From: Zerene cesonia
Lineage: Eukaryota > Arthropoda > Insecta > Lepidoptera > Pieridae
Length of the DNA stretch: 64,000 bases
Reading direction: 5' to 3'
Assembly: GCF_012273895.1 (NCBI RefSeq)
Contig: NC_052103.1
Span: forward strand, 3,348,001-3,412,000
The notes beneath the pieces are model-generated. The model saw only the letters and a program-made list of their open reading frames with translations, did no database searches and was not told where the DNA came from. Below, piece by piece: positions 1-11,745 of this stretch. The position numbers and the translations under genes are program-made. Within the stretch, counting starts at the first letter, position 1; the number at the start of each line of letters is the position of its first letter.

Positions 1-365
1 TTATGAAATTGTTCATTACGTCATTCGTAATTTCGCATCCGTCTCACATGACAGTAAAAAAGTCAGTTACGTCGATTGGTTCCCCAATAAAATACGGCAT
101 TTTATTTTATTATCCTGTATCCGAATCCGAAATCTAATTACTCCATAACCGAATCTCGTATAACGTCAGGATTCAGTAAAATTACCATTGTATTTTTTAT
201 TAGTAAGTCTCAGTCAAAATTGGCATAAATATTGGCAGTACTGTTCCATTCTTAAACGGTGCTATATTGTTCGGATTTTACCTGATAAAATCTCACTTAT
301 GGAGTGGTTAGAATCTTAAATTATGTGTCGAGAGAGCTAAAATCGCTCACCGTTTGAAATGTTAA

Positions 366-572
366 TATATAAAAATCCAGTGTCATGATGTATGTTCTCA
401 ATGAACTCTTCACCAACTTAACCGATTTTCATGAAATTTGGCATTTTATACGTAATTTGGATTACTTAAGATATAGGATAGCTTTTATTTCGATTAATTA
501 TCCCAATAATTTATAATCTTAATATTTTTAATTATTATTTAGCCACAGCAACGCGTGGCCGGGTATGCTAGT
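366..572 (+). repeat. RTE-like repeat
   Basis: TCCAGTGTCATGATGTATGT, CGATTTTCATGAAATTTGG and the end CAACGCGTGGCCGGGTATGC TAGT have the layout of lepidopteran RTE-type 3' ends. Confidence 0.6.
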
Positions 573-1543
573 AATTTAATATGTGGTGAATATAGTTTTC
601 TTTATAAATAAGTGGTATTTTTACATAAAACGCGCATAGCTATCATGTCCATAGATTCCATTAATAATGTATCCATGAACGATGTTATTCATCTAAAATA
701 ATCTTAATTAAGTATTATGTAATCCTTAAAACATGATTTATTAACGTTCAAGACACCCACGTCTACCTTTAATCCTTTATGCCTTTATCTCTTACGTCGC
801 ACGTGTGACAAGAAATTAAATAACAATTCCACTAAATATTACGCTTCTTTTCAGATAATTTACTAAAGTAAAATATAATTATTTGTTATTATTATAGTGT
901 TATATGTAATAAACAAACATGTATTAGTCTGTCGATATGCTCTTTAATAGAAACATTATTATTTAATTAATGGATCCGTAGTGGCCGAGATTTAACCTCA
1001 TTTCAAATTATAAGTATTGTATTTAGTGTATGAGTTCTTAACTCGTGGGTGTCATATCCTGGTAATGTTAGTAACTGTTTACTTGACACTAGCAAAAAGT
1101 CTTCTCTAATTATCATAATCGAGAAATAAAATGTTTAGGTATCTGATGCATCGAGTGTATGTTTTTTATTGATTTCATGTGTATTCATGAATAATTATTA
1201 TATCAGTATTCTGCATGCCTCTATAATACTATAAGTGTGTGAAAATTTATATTTTCCGTCAGTTTTTATAATGGCTTAAACGATTGATAATAATGCATAT
1301 CTAAGTATGTTATATATTTGCTCTCTAAGATTGGGAGTGAATTATCATCTTTATTTTCATCATCATTTGAGTTTCTTTAAAAGAACTCTCGAATTTTTAA
1401 TGTGATATGATTCAACAAGAAAAGCGTCGCGAATGCATTTGTAAATCCTAGCCTTGCACGTTAGTCTAGAAATTACTTCTTGGCCGCTCGCTTAAACCTC
1501 AAAATGTTCATTAGTTTTACAAAATCTGCAGTGAAGGATGAGC

Positions 1544-1750
1544 TAATCTTACTAATATTATAAATGCGAAAGTTTGTAAGAATGTGTGTGTGTGTTTGTT
1601 GCTCTTTCACGCAAAGACTACTCAACCGATTGCAATGAAATTTGGTACGTAGACAGCTGAAAAACTGGAATAACATATAGGCAACTTTTTATACCGATAT
1701 TCCTACGGGATACGGATTTACGCGGGTAAAACCCCGGGGCGAAGCTAGTA
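1544..1750 (+). repeat. Repeat family A (RTE-like 3' end)
   Basis: Family A reads, in the orientation called + here, TACTAATATTATAAATGCGA, CTCTTTCACGCAAA, CCGATTGCAATGAAATTTGG, TATTCCTACGGGATACGG and ends CGGGGCGAAGCTAGT. At least eight copies occur in both orientations. They are likely short non-autonomous RTE-type elements; the true transcription direction is undecided. Confidence 0.75.
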
Positions 1751-2633
1751 AATAATAAAGTTCGAATGATTATAAACTTATTAACAAATAATACTATGCA
1801 AATATTAATTACTTAATGTTAATTGTTGCGTTTATGTATTTGGAAGCAGTCGAAATAAGCAACGGATAAACACAATCATAGCTTTTTTTTTAGATATATA
1901 AACTATATATATATATAAGCTTGTATAATGTATGAAGTTCTCAATTCATCTCCTTAATAATATCTTGATTATATGGAATCATCTATCTCTAATCATCTTT
2001 AAATAAGTCCATAAAAGTACAATCCAGACAGGCTACGAGTATAAATGTCTTTATAATCTGAATCTGTTGAATCTGATTTACAATCATTTAAATAAACTAT
2101 ACTTCATGTAATAAATCATTATCATTAGCATAGCGATTACAAACATAATACGAAATAGTGGTTGATATGATGAGGAGAAAAGCATATATCTGCAATAACA
2201 ATATAAATAAGAACCTTTTGTATTTTTGAATGTTTCTATCGTTTTAACACAAAAACTGCTGGACATATTTTAAAAATTCTTTCACCATAAGAAAGCTATA
2301 TCTTTACTGAGTGACATATACAGCTAGCTATGTATATTTTACATTTATATCTTGACCTAAATATTGTATTTGTGTATCCAACCTTTACAGTTTTGACTAA
2401 AAATACATCAAGTTTAAACAACAAAGGGCAAATCAATTCTTTGACCGCGTTTTTATGCAATTGGATGGCTTTCAGTAGTAATACAGACTGAATTCAATGC
2501 CAGCTGATAACAATTCCGGATTCAATGTCAAATGCTTCATCCGTTATTTTTGCTTGTTATTGAATCTGTGTTGGGACTATTCCAATGCAAGATTTTGCCT
2601 ATATTATAGCCAAAATAATACAGACACTGTTGA

Positions 2634-2800
2634 TTCATCATCATCATCAGCTCATATATTATGTTCCCACTGCTGGGACACAGGCCTTCTATGAGGGTTC
2701 AGGACATAATCCACCACGCTGGCCATATGCGGGTTGGCTGATATCATAACATTGTTGATTCTTGAACATGCCGGTCATCATTTCAATCAATTTATTTCTC
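2634..2800 (-). mobile_element. SINE family H, 5'-truncated
   Basis: Carries the TCATCATCATCAG tail, the TTCCCACTGCTGGGACACAG block and CATAATCCACCACGCTGGCC. The tRNA-like head is missing, as expected for a 5'-truncated retroposon. Confidence 0.7.
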
Positions 2801-3467
2801 TTGCCCCACTGTATGTATGGTTGAAATTTGGCGCAGATAAAGCTTGAGGTGCGAAAAAGGATATAAGATATTTTTTGTGCAACATATCCCATCAGCTATT
2901 AACAGAAAACCCCGCGTCTATATTTACTTCGCCTGAGCGGACCAAGCCACGGGCGGAAAGATAGTGAATAATAAAATGGTAGTATGATAGGACAAATTGC
3001 GTCTATCCAGGTAGAGGTCACTTTATACATTTTCATGATGGATGAACGTGTAGTTTGTTATATACTTTTAAATTAAATTTTGTTAATTTTTGTCCGAACT
3101 TCCTAGCGACACTATTTGACTGGTCTGATATAAAAGTGTTTTCATAAAAGCATTCTACTATAATTGCGTTGCGTTTTCATCTTCTTTGAAAAGCGTTAGT
3201 ATGTAAAGAAATATATAGCAAGTAGTAGTATTACTCTTTAGACCCTAGAAACCTGGAATATGAAACGTATATAAAGATTCAAATTTAATTTATATAATTA
3301 TTTGTGGAATTAAAATGTGAGTAAGTGAATATGCGCATTGTATATATAATTAAGATACGAAAATTTTAAAAGCATAAACAAATCACTAAAATTATTTTCT
3401 TATCATGACCAAACAAAATGTAAGCAATTGAACACGTGTAAATACACAATTTTTAATTATTTGATGC

Positions 3468-3502
3468 GTCATACTCAGGTAAAATCAAACACGAGGAAAA
3501 AT
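3468..3502 (+). repeat. Solitary 3' end of family F
   Basis: ATACTCAGGTAAAATCAAAC ACGAGGAAAAAT matches the last ~30 bp of family F, with nothing of the body before it. Confidence 0.4.
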
Positions 3503-4084
3503 AGAAAGAAAATAGTCCAGCTTCGCTCGCCGTGGTTTAGTTGATGGCGTTTTCACGCTGATGCAAAAGAAGCCTTAAATCCTTAACCCGAAGGCTTAAG
3601 TTTGCGGCGGTTCATTTTAGTGGGATTATTCGCATTATGTTAGTGGATTTACATAATTACTTTTCTCTACAGCTTACTTTGTGAACATTAAGTTTGGACT
3701 TAAACTTTATAAGTATGCTATATAAATTGGCTAGAGTTTTATCTTATTACCTTAATTTTATATAAGTCTTTTTAACGTATTTCATTATTGAATCATGTGT
3801 GTGACATCAATATTTATGATATAATTTAGCTATACTAATAAAATTTTGGATGAATAGAAATGTAAAGAAAAATTAGAACGCAATTGTTATAATTATAATT
3901 ATATGGTTATTTAGAAGGAAGTATCCTAAACTCATTTTTTAATAAATAATATAATTAAAAGTTAACTGATTTTGATGATAATATGACAAATGCATATGAA
4001 AAATAGACTTAGTCCCCCCCGTGACACCGCTTACTGTAGTTTTCAAAATTTATGTATAATAAACAATATATAATATTATATATT

Positions 4085-4139
4085 CGCTTTATTCATAATA
4101 TTATTTATTATCATAATAAATAATATTATGAATAAAGCG
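4085..4139. repeat. Perfect 26-bp inverted repeat, 3-nt loop
   Basis: Left arm 4085-4110 begins CGCTTTATTCATAATATTAT; the right arm 4114-4139 is its exact reverse complement. The loop is TCA. No coding context. Confidence 0.9.
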
Positions 4140-4179
4140 TGTTAAATCACTTAATAGTATTAAACTTCTAATTAAACTT

Positions 4180-4207
4180 TAATTCTTGCGTAAAATCAAA
4201 CACAACA
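4180..4207 (+). repeat. Solitary 3' end of family F
   Basis: ATTCTTGCGTAAAATCAAAC ACAACAT matches the family F terminus; the body is absent. Confidence 0.4.
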
Positions 4208-4636
4208 TAACAGGGAAATTTATAATAAATATTATTTAGGATTACATTTTACAAATAACTTTACTCAGTTCATTTAAAATGCATTACCTTTCTATTCCAG
4301 AAACATATTAAACTTTCTGGCTTAAAGCCAAATCCTCGGAACACTGTGAAATTTAAGGAATTTGTGAATTTTAAATGTTAATTTTTAAAATATTCTCAAA
4401 TTATATGTCCAAATATTATCTATAAATTGTGTAGTTGCACTAAAAATAAAATAATAAATTCATTATTCTGATGTGTTTAAAGAAGTGCAAAAAATGCGAG
4501 TATTATTTGTGTTAGCCAGTTTGAACATTTTTTTTAATATGTAATAGTAATAATACTGTAATATATACATAACTGTTATTTACGAAAATTGTCTTGTAAA
4601 TACAAACATGGAAAATCGAGCTAGCTATGTATTCTT

Positions 4637-4729
4637 ATCTCTATATATAAAAATGAATCCCTGTTTCACTTGGTAACTATCAAGGGTGAACGGCTTGACC
4701 AACGGGTGAAACCAGGGCAAACAGCTAGT
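4637..4729 (+). repeat. Short RTE-like fragment
   Basis: ATCTCTATATATAAAAATGA at the start and GGTGAAACCAGGGCAAACAG at the end with CTAGT. It is a heavily deleted copy. Confidence 0.5.
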
Positions 4730-5189
4730 CGTCAAACAAATTTTAGCAAATTGCCGGGAATAATGTGTTGTGAAATTTTCAAGGCTATAAAATTGAAATG
4801 AAATAAAGTATTCTCGACAAACCATTTGTTAAAATTAAAGTCCAACATTTTCACGCGTCGTCTATTAGCAACAAATACTTTTGCCCCTTGTTATATAAAC
4901 TTTTCCGCAGAAGCATTCGAAAGTAACACGATTTAACTCGAATATGTACCGACCTAAATTCTCATGCAAACCCACGTTAATACGCGAACAAACGGTTCTT
5001 ATCACGGGACAAAGAAAGGCAATGCAAGAGGACAAATGCGATATTCAATTGTTATTTAATAAATATCGAGTAGCTTGAGCAAAAGAATTTCAAATTGTAA
5101 CGTTTTATAAATGTTTGCGTTGTTTATATTAAACTTGCTTTCCGCCTGCGTCAAAGGAAACCTCTCATAGTTTCTGTACCCGTAGATAT

Positions 5190-5411
5190 TCCGGGATTAA
5201 ACCTATCCCATGTCTATTCCTTTTCCTTTTCCTCACCCGTCCCAGTCCATTCCTTCTTTCCAGTCGTTAATCCTTTCCTTTTCCCTTACCCCATAAAAGC
5301 GGGCAGCGCATTCACGGAGGTACTACCTTTGCGAATGTTTATGGGCGGTGGTGATCGCTTACCATCAGGCGAACCACCAGCTCAGCTACCCGCTATGACA
5401 TAAAAAAAAAA
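5190..5411 (+). mobile_element. Retroposon family G, 5'-truncated
   Basis: Contains CCCGTCCCAGTCCATTCC, GCGGGCAGCGCATTC, TTTATGGGCGGTGGTGATCG and CTATGACAT followed by about ten A. Confidence 0.7.
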
Positions 5412-5728
5412 TATTCTCAGTTCTCAAGGTATCTTCGAACAGTTCAAGCTAACTTCAATCAAATCACTTCGTTAGCAATAATAATATAAGTAGGGATTTA
5501 ACATGGACCAATAAAATTAGCTCAAGCTCCATTTTGTCCTAGAAAAAAAACGAATTATGTTTTATATAATATTTTCATTCCTTATAGGAATAAGCTTGTC
5601 GATATCGTTCAAGACGAGGTACAATAAAGGCATATGTTCACAACAATTCTAAGGATTACACGTATTAAATATTCGTTTGTAAATTTCACTTTCATTCGAA
5701 CATCTCGTATTTATTAGTTTTCGCCACA

Positions 5729-5913
5729 ATCCTACTAATATTATAAATGCGAAAGTTTGTAAGGATGTGTGTTTGTTACTCTTTCACGCAAAAACTACTC
5801 AACCGATTGCAATGAAATTTGGTACGCAGACAGCTGCTGGACAACTGGAATAACATATAGGCAACTTTAAATCCCGATATTCCTACGGGATACGGACTTA
5901 CGCGGGGCGCAGT
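5729..5913 (+). repeat. Repeat family A, 3' end shortened
   Basis: Same order of blocks as the copy at 1544. The final GGTGAAACCG segment is missing, so TTACGCGGGGCGCAGT is directly joined. Confidence 0.75.
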
Positions 5914-7190
5914 ATGATAATATATAGAACTTTAATCTGTTTACATTGTATACATTATGGTTTCGTAAAAGAAAAAATAATACGATTTTTGTGGTTATTT
6001 TTCTTTTCATACACGTTGCCCGCTGGAGCGTAGTCTGTAAAACTTAGTCAGAAATAGTCAGTAAAGCTCTGAACTATTTGAAATAGCAGGCAGCAATTAG
6101 TTAACAATTCTCCAGTTAGTAGAACTGTTCCTGATTACATTATTTCTAAATAAATATATGTTTTTGTTACATTATAACACATTCATCTATCATGTATAAA
6201 TATAGCATTGTTTTGAAATATTTTATCAAAAGTGAACAATCAATATCCAATCATAAATTGAACACATAATCAAGCCAATAATTTATATGATACGTAATAT
6301 GAGTAATAGATTGCCAAACTAAGCTAATAAGATATTTCGCGCAGAAATTAGAGCGTCTACGTCTACTAGCATTCTCCCAGGATTCCTGAACTTCGCCCAT
6401 GACACACCTCGTGGGGGTAAAACCGAATGAAATTTTAATTTCATTGCAATTGATTCTATGTCAGTTCAATCGTGAAGAAATTGAAGAACGATAAAAGCAC
6501 TTTCAGCGATAAGTTTAAGAATATTGGACGAAGTTTTCAAATGTAGGGTTTGAACATTTTTATTGGGTGTACCTAAATGGCACTTTTGTGCTATTGGGAA
6601 TCGGGTCGGAAAGATAAAGGAAAAATTGCTGGCGTATATTTATATTTAAGATCATTTAATGGATTCTTGCCTCTATTGATAGAGATAGCTTTTAGAGGGC
6701 TGCTTAATTTGCTCCTTTCATAATATTTATTTATATGCGAGAACTTTTGAACAGAAAGTTTTATGCCTTACTATTATTGCTTTTTGTTTCTTTTATTTTT
6801 ATAATTTTCCATCTAGGAGTTATTCTATGGTCAATTGTATTGATTTATCTACGCTAGATGGATGTATACAATCTTTCTTTGGTACTGTCAGTTCATGTGC
6901 TGTGAGTTTGTGGGGCTGTTAAAAAAAATTTGGCGCCAAAATATCTAGTAATTTTTTTTTGTTTGTTTACCAAACGAAATTTTATTCAAACTAACATGAC
7001 ATGTTCTACTGGCCCAGTGATCGCAAACACAATTACAGTGATGTTGCAGGGAATAATGGGGACATGAAACTGATATCCAAGTAGGGCATTGAAATCAAAA
7101 ATGTTTGTGGAGAAATCGAAATTTCTAGGTTGTAGCAAAAGTATATCCTGAACAATGTGCATCTCCAGATAAATCAATGCCTAAAGAATT

Positions 7191-7416
7191 AATCCCTACT
7201 AATATTATAAATGCAAAAGTAATTCTGTCTGTCTGTTATGCTTTCACGCCTAAACCAGTGAAACATTTTTTTGTAATTTGATATGAAGGAAGAACTGAAC
7301 TAGAGAAAGAACATAGGATATTTTTATTGCGAAAAAAATGGTAGAAGGAGTTGAAATAGGGAGATGAAAGCGATATAACCGAATTCCACGCGGGCGAAGC
7401 CGCGGGCGAAAAGCTT
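7191..7416 (+). repeat. Repeat family B (RTE-like)
   Basis: AATCCCTACTAATATTATAA, TCTGTCTGTCTGTTATGC, TTTCACGCCTAAACCAG and CACGCGGGCGAAGCCGCGGG. It is related to family A in its start but distinct in the body. Confidence 0.7.
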
Positions 7417-7701
7417 ATAATAAATAAATTAATGCTTAGGAAAATGACATTCTACGTTATAATTCTTTCAATAGAGGTTTTTCCGTGAAAAAGAAGTGAG
7501 ATTTTATTTATCACACGACACTTCCTTTAGCTAGTTTTAGCGTCACTAGTGTAGAGAACCATTTAATGTGTTTATTTACTATCGTTTGAAAACATCTACC
7601 ACACCTTAGCGGACACGATTTAAATGCAATTATGACCACGATAAAAGGAATGCATATTTTTTTTTTATTCAACATACGTATAAAAACCTCACGGTCAGAA
7701 A

Positions 7702-7759
7702 ATCTATTAAACTATTCATAACTAACGTTTCTGCGTCATTTATGAATAGTTTAATAGAT
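7702..7759. repeat. Perfect 20-bp inverted repeat, 18-nt loop
   Basis: ATCTATTAAACTATTCATAA (7702-7721) and its exact reverse complement (7740-7759). Confidence 0.9.
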
Positions 7760-8430
7760 GTTTAACACACAAAACTTTATCGTTTCATAATTTCAATACT
7801 GCATACTCAGTCAATTTCTTTATAAGAAAATAAAATCACTTCTTTTATAAATGATAGACTATTAACTACAAAACTTCAGTGAAAGTTTTGAGACGTTGCG
7901 TCAATCGATCATTCAGCTTTTAACGTTAATTAACATGAAAACAACTATAGTTGATTACATTTTCATTAAGTACGAAACTATATTATTGCTGATATATACT
8001 TAGTTGAAGTTCAACTTAATTTATTCATAATAACTACGTGCTACATTACGTAATTCTAGAATCTAGATGATTTAATTATTTTATCTTTACATCGAAGTAT
8101 GTCACTATGTCTGTCTGCCTTAATGTCTGTGGTATTTTCAATTAGATGGAATAATTTTCGATTCTATTTGACTTTAAAACTTTCTTACCCTGGAGGCCAT
8201 AGCAACTAATATCTCACTAATGTTTTGAATTATTATAATCATCTTTATTTTCTGTTTTTTATTTTCGACATCACTTTTAAAAATAAACGTGGGAATTACC
8301 TACCGAAATCGAATTAGTATCTAAATACTCTTTTACATTTCCAACGTATGCCTATGCCTATAACCTATAACCTACTAGTCGCATGTCCCGGCACCGCCTA
8401 GATAGACTCGGGATAAAAAAAATATAGCCT

Positions 8431-8662
8431 ACTAGCTGCGTCCCGCGGTTTCAGCCGTGTAACTCCGTATCCCATAAGAATATCGGAATAAAAAGTTGCC
8501 TATATGTTATTCCAGTTGTTCAGCTGTGTACATACCAAATTTCATTGCAATCGGTTCAGTAGTTTTGCGTGAAAGAACAACAAACACACGCACACATCCT
8601 TACAAACTTTCGCATTTATAATATTAGTAGGATAGGACTAGGATAGGATAGGATAAAATAGG
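8431..8662 (-). repeat. Repeat family A with GGATA microsatellite tail
   Basis: On the + strand it starts ACTAGCTGCGTCCCGCGG and ends TTATAATATTAGTAGGATAGG. A run of GGATA/GGACTA-like units (8629-8662) then leads directly into the SINE at 8650. Confidence 0.75.
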
Positions 8663-8746
8663 ATGAAAATTACATGAGAAATTTTGAAAGAATAGAAAAA
8701 ATTTGATCACGAGGCAGGATTCGAACCTGCGTATCTTGCCTAACCG
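8650..8746 (-). mobile_element. tRNA-derived SINE (family T), cut by gap
   Basis: On the minus strand this reads as a tRNA-like head with a Pol III B box GGTTCGAATCC (8717-8727), then GATCAAATTTTTTC and a tail ATTCTTTCAAAATTTCTCAT. The 5' part of the head, with any A box, lies in the gap. Confidence 0.75.
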
Positions 8747-9746
8747 NNNNNNNNNNNNNNNNNNNNNNNNNNNNNNNNNNNNNNNNNNNNNNNNNNNNNN
8801 NNNNNNNNNNNNNNNNNNNNNNNNNNNNNNNNNNNNNNNNNNNNNNNNNNNNNNNNNNNNNNNNNNNNNNNNNNNNNNNNNNNNNNNNNNNNNNNNNNNN
8901 NNNNNNNNNNNNNNNNNNNNNNNNNNNNNNNNNNNNNNNNNNNNNNNNNNNNNNNNNNNNNNNNNNNNNNNNNNNNNNNNNNNNNNNNNNNNNNNNNNNN
9001 NNNNNNNNNNNNNNNNNNNNNNNNNNNNNNNNNNNNNNNNNNNNNNNNNNNNNNNNNNNNNNNNNNNNNNNNNNNNNNNNNNNNNNNNNNNNNNNNNNNN
9101 NNNNNNNNNNNNNNNNNNNNNNNNNNNNNNNNNNNNNNNNNNNNNNNNNNNNNNNNNNNNNNNNNNNNNNNNNNNNNNNNNNNNNNNNNNNNNNNNNNNN
9201 NNNNNNNNNNNNNNNNNNNNNNNNNNNNNNNNNNNNNNNNNNNNNNNNNNNNNNNNNNNNNNNNNNNNNNNNNNNNNNNNNNNNNNNNNNNNNNNNNNNN
9301 NNNNNNNNNNNNNNNNNNNNNNNNNNNNNNNNNNNNNNNNNNNNNNNNNNNNNNNNNNNNNNNNNNNNNNNNNNNNNNNNNNNNNNNNNNNNNNNNNNNN
9401 NNNNNNNNNNNNNNNNNNNNNNNNNNNNNNNNNNNNNNNNNNNNNNNNNNNNNNNNNNNNNNNNNNNNNNNNNNNNNNNNNNNNNNNNNNNNNNNNNNNN
9501 NNNNNNNNNNNNNNNNNNNNNNNNNNNNNNNNNNNNNNNNNNNNNNNNNNNNNNNNNNNNNNNNNNNNNNNNNNNNNNNNNNNNNNNNNNNNNNNNNNNN
9601 NNNNNNNNNNNNNNNNNNNNNNNNNNNNNNNNNNNNNNNNNNNNNNNNNNNNNNNNNNNNNNNNNNNNNNNNNNNNNNNNNNNNNNNNNNNNNNNNNNNN
9701 NNNNNNNNNNNNNNNNNNNNNNNNNNNNNNNNNNNNNNNNNNNNNN
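8747..9746. other. Assembly gap, 1000 N
   Basis: Exactly 1000 N, so the length is probably a placeholder. Both edges lie inside copies of the same tRNA-derived SINE in opposite orientation, which probably explains the assembly break. Open frames across it are artefacts. Confidence 0.99.
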
Positions 9747-9835
9747 TGATCAAATTTTTTCTATTCTTTCAAAATTTCTCATTTATAAAGCATTTCAATG
9801 CTATAAAACTAAAAATTAAATGAAAATTACATGTA
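9747..9835 (+). mobile_element. tRNA-derived SINE (family T), cut by gap
   Basis: Tail of the same SINE as at 8650-8746 but in the opposite orientation: TGATCAAATTTTTTCTATTC, then ATTTATAAAGCATTTCAATG. The head is lost in the gap. Confidence 0.75.
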
Positions 9836-10049
9836 AAATAGCTTTCGCCATAAATTCATAACTTTAACCCCTTTGTAATATTGCTATTGATTAAACTTCG
9901 AATCTCCCTCCACCGGAGATGGCTTATTGTTCAGAAGTCAAAATATAAATAACGCTCACAAATCCACATGAAACGGGTAACACACATTCATAAAGGCCCG
10001 GTCAAAGGTCAAACAAACCAAACGAACTTAAATTTGGCTAGATAAACAA

Positions 10050-10155
10050 CAATATAGGCATCTACTAATAAAAATTGGTAAATTCTACCTCCAAGGGATA
10101 TTGCCCTATCAAAATTTATTTTAACCACGCGGGCAATCTGCGGGTAACAGCTAGT
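10050..10155 (+). repeat. Short RTE-like fragment
   Basis: CATCTACTAATAAAAATTGG at the start and CACGCGGGCAATCTGCGGGT then AACAGCTAGT at the end. Confidence 0.5.
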
Positions 10156-10799
10156 CATGACTAAGCATAGTTTACAATCAATCTACACAAATACTTCTTG
10201 TCCTCATTCGACATTTATCTTAATAGACAGTTGATTTCAAATAGATCTGAATAAAACAACAGTGGGCTGTGATCATTTGGGTAGCGCTGGTCTTATTGAA
10301 GTCGGTGACACGAATACTCAAGTACTAAATTGATTGTGAGCTTTTGGGGTAGGAAAATAGTGTCTTAGGGTAATTCCTATTGGCACCACGCCAGGGCTTG
10401 GACAATAATTCACAGCAATTGTACAGTCTTGGGATAGCTAGAGCGTTGTGGTTGATGTTTTTAATAGACTATGTTGGCACGGAGAAAAATAAAGTACGCT
10501 TGCTTATATAGTCAAAGATTGAAGATGCTTTGATTGTTATAGTTTCACGTTTAGAATCTATAGCTAAATACTCTTTTGTGCTTGTTCACGTGACTATGCT
10601 AATAAGAAAAAAAATGGTTGCCTGTAAAGTCGGTTTTACGGGCAAAGATTTTACGTGACGACGTCTTTTTCTCGGTAGAATATTTATTGATATGAATATT
10701 ATTAAATTGCACAATAGGAACAAGGAATTGAATGAAAATAAGAATTGCACAAATTTTAACTATAGATAATATATTTTGTTTACTAAAAAGACAGAGACA

Positions 10800-11230
10800 G
10801 AGACCCAAGCACGCGCCGATTCAATGCGCCTAATTCTCTAGTGCTGCGCGCGCGGCGGACCGATCATAGTTCGGTGACTCATCGTAACGTTACCGGGCGT
10901 TAACTTTTTCATGAGTGCCTCCGAGCCGCAACCTAATTTAAGACGTTGTCACGTCAAAAACAAACTCAAACTCAAGCATGAACTCGAACATTTATTCATT
11001 CAATTAGACTTCGAGAAGCACTTTTTAATCTCAATAACAGTGCTCTAACATTTACCATCGAAACAGTTAGAAAAGCAGTTTCAACAGAGAAGAGCCGGCC
11101 AGAAACTGCTAACTAACCCTTGCTATTTCTCCAGCGGCAAACTATCTCTGGATCAAATATTATATAAATCGGTTTAGATAAGCGTGACGTATATATATAC
11201 TGACACTTTCGGATGCATAGTACTCAGTCT
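10800..11230 (+). promoter_or_regulatory. CpG-rich patch followed by TATA/Inr-like sequence
   Basis: About 10805-10960 is unusually rich in CG dinucleotides for this A+T-rich window (CACGCGCCG, GCGCGCGCGGCGG, TAACGTTACCGGGCG). Further on, TATATATA (11190-11199) lies about 32 nt before TCAGT (11224-11228), the spacing of an insect TATA box and initiator. No repeat family covers the CpG-rich part. It may be a promoter for an upstream exon of a gene on the + strand. No transcript evidence is visible. Confidence 0.25.
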
Positions 11231-11439
11231 CTCTATTTTTATATTATGTTTGATATCATGTGAGATAATGCTACATGCCTCTAGAAATTAAATATTTGTA
11301 TAGGATAAAGTTTTGTACAACAATTTTTGCCTGTCTGCGGGATTTAATAAAATTCTAACCAATGTTTCACTGGAGGATTAGAATAAAATATAGGCTATAT
11401 TTAGCACACGGGCGGGGATAATACCTATTTTGCGAAAAG

Positions 11440-11522
11440 AATATCGAAAAGAAGCAAGTATTAAAAGCCTTCTATAATATATTGGAATAATATTATAGAA
11501 GGCGTTCCTACTTTTCGATATT
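11440..11522. repeat. Imperfect hairpin or small MITE, 83 bp
   Basis: Outer arms AATATCGAAAAG/CTTTTCGATATT and inner arms GCCTTCTATAATAT/ATATTATAGAAGGC form a long stem interrupted by one asymmetric bulge. Confidence 0.7.
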
Positions 11523-11615
11523 AAACTTATTTTACCGTATAAAATAATTCCTTTCTTAACGGGTCAACGGGGAAAGTGGATAGTAAATAAATATACCTAT
11601 AAGTGATTTTTAAAT

Positions 11616-11745
11616 GTGACAGTCGAGCACTTTGTTTTGTTCAGTGAGTGGGGGAAGCGGAAGCTTCCCCCTTTCCCTAACCCTTCCCAGTCCATTCCTT
11701 TTCTCCGGTCGATAATCCTTTCCTTATCTCTGACCTCCTTCAGTT
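11616..11745 (+). mobile_element. Retroposon family G, 5' fragment
   Basis: GTCGAGCAC, then GTGAGTGGGGGAAGCGG and CCTTCCCAGTCCATTCCTTT mark the first half of the family. The GGGCGGTGG half is missing. Confidence 0.6.

Larger units (their letters stand above)
1..8430. other. Intergenic, repeat-bearing, no gene seen
   Basis: Apart from the repeats listed (366, 1544, 2634, 3468, 4085, 4180, 4637, 5190, 5729, 7191, 7702) this is unique A+T-rich sequence. Frames of 60-67 codons occur but lack start context, splice partners or recognisable protein features. Confidence 0.7.
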
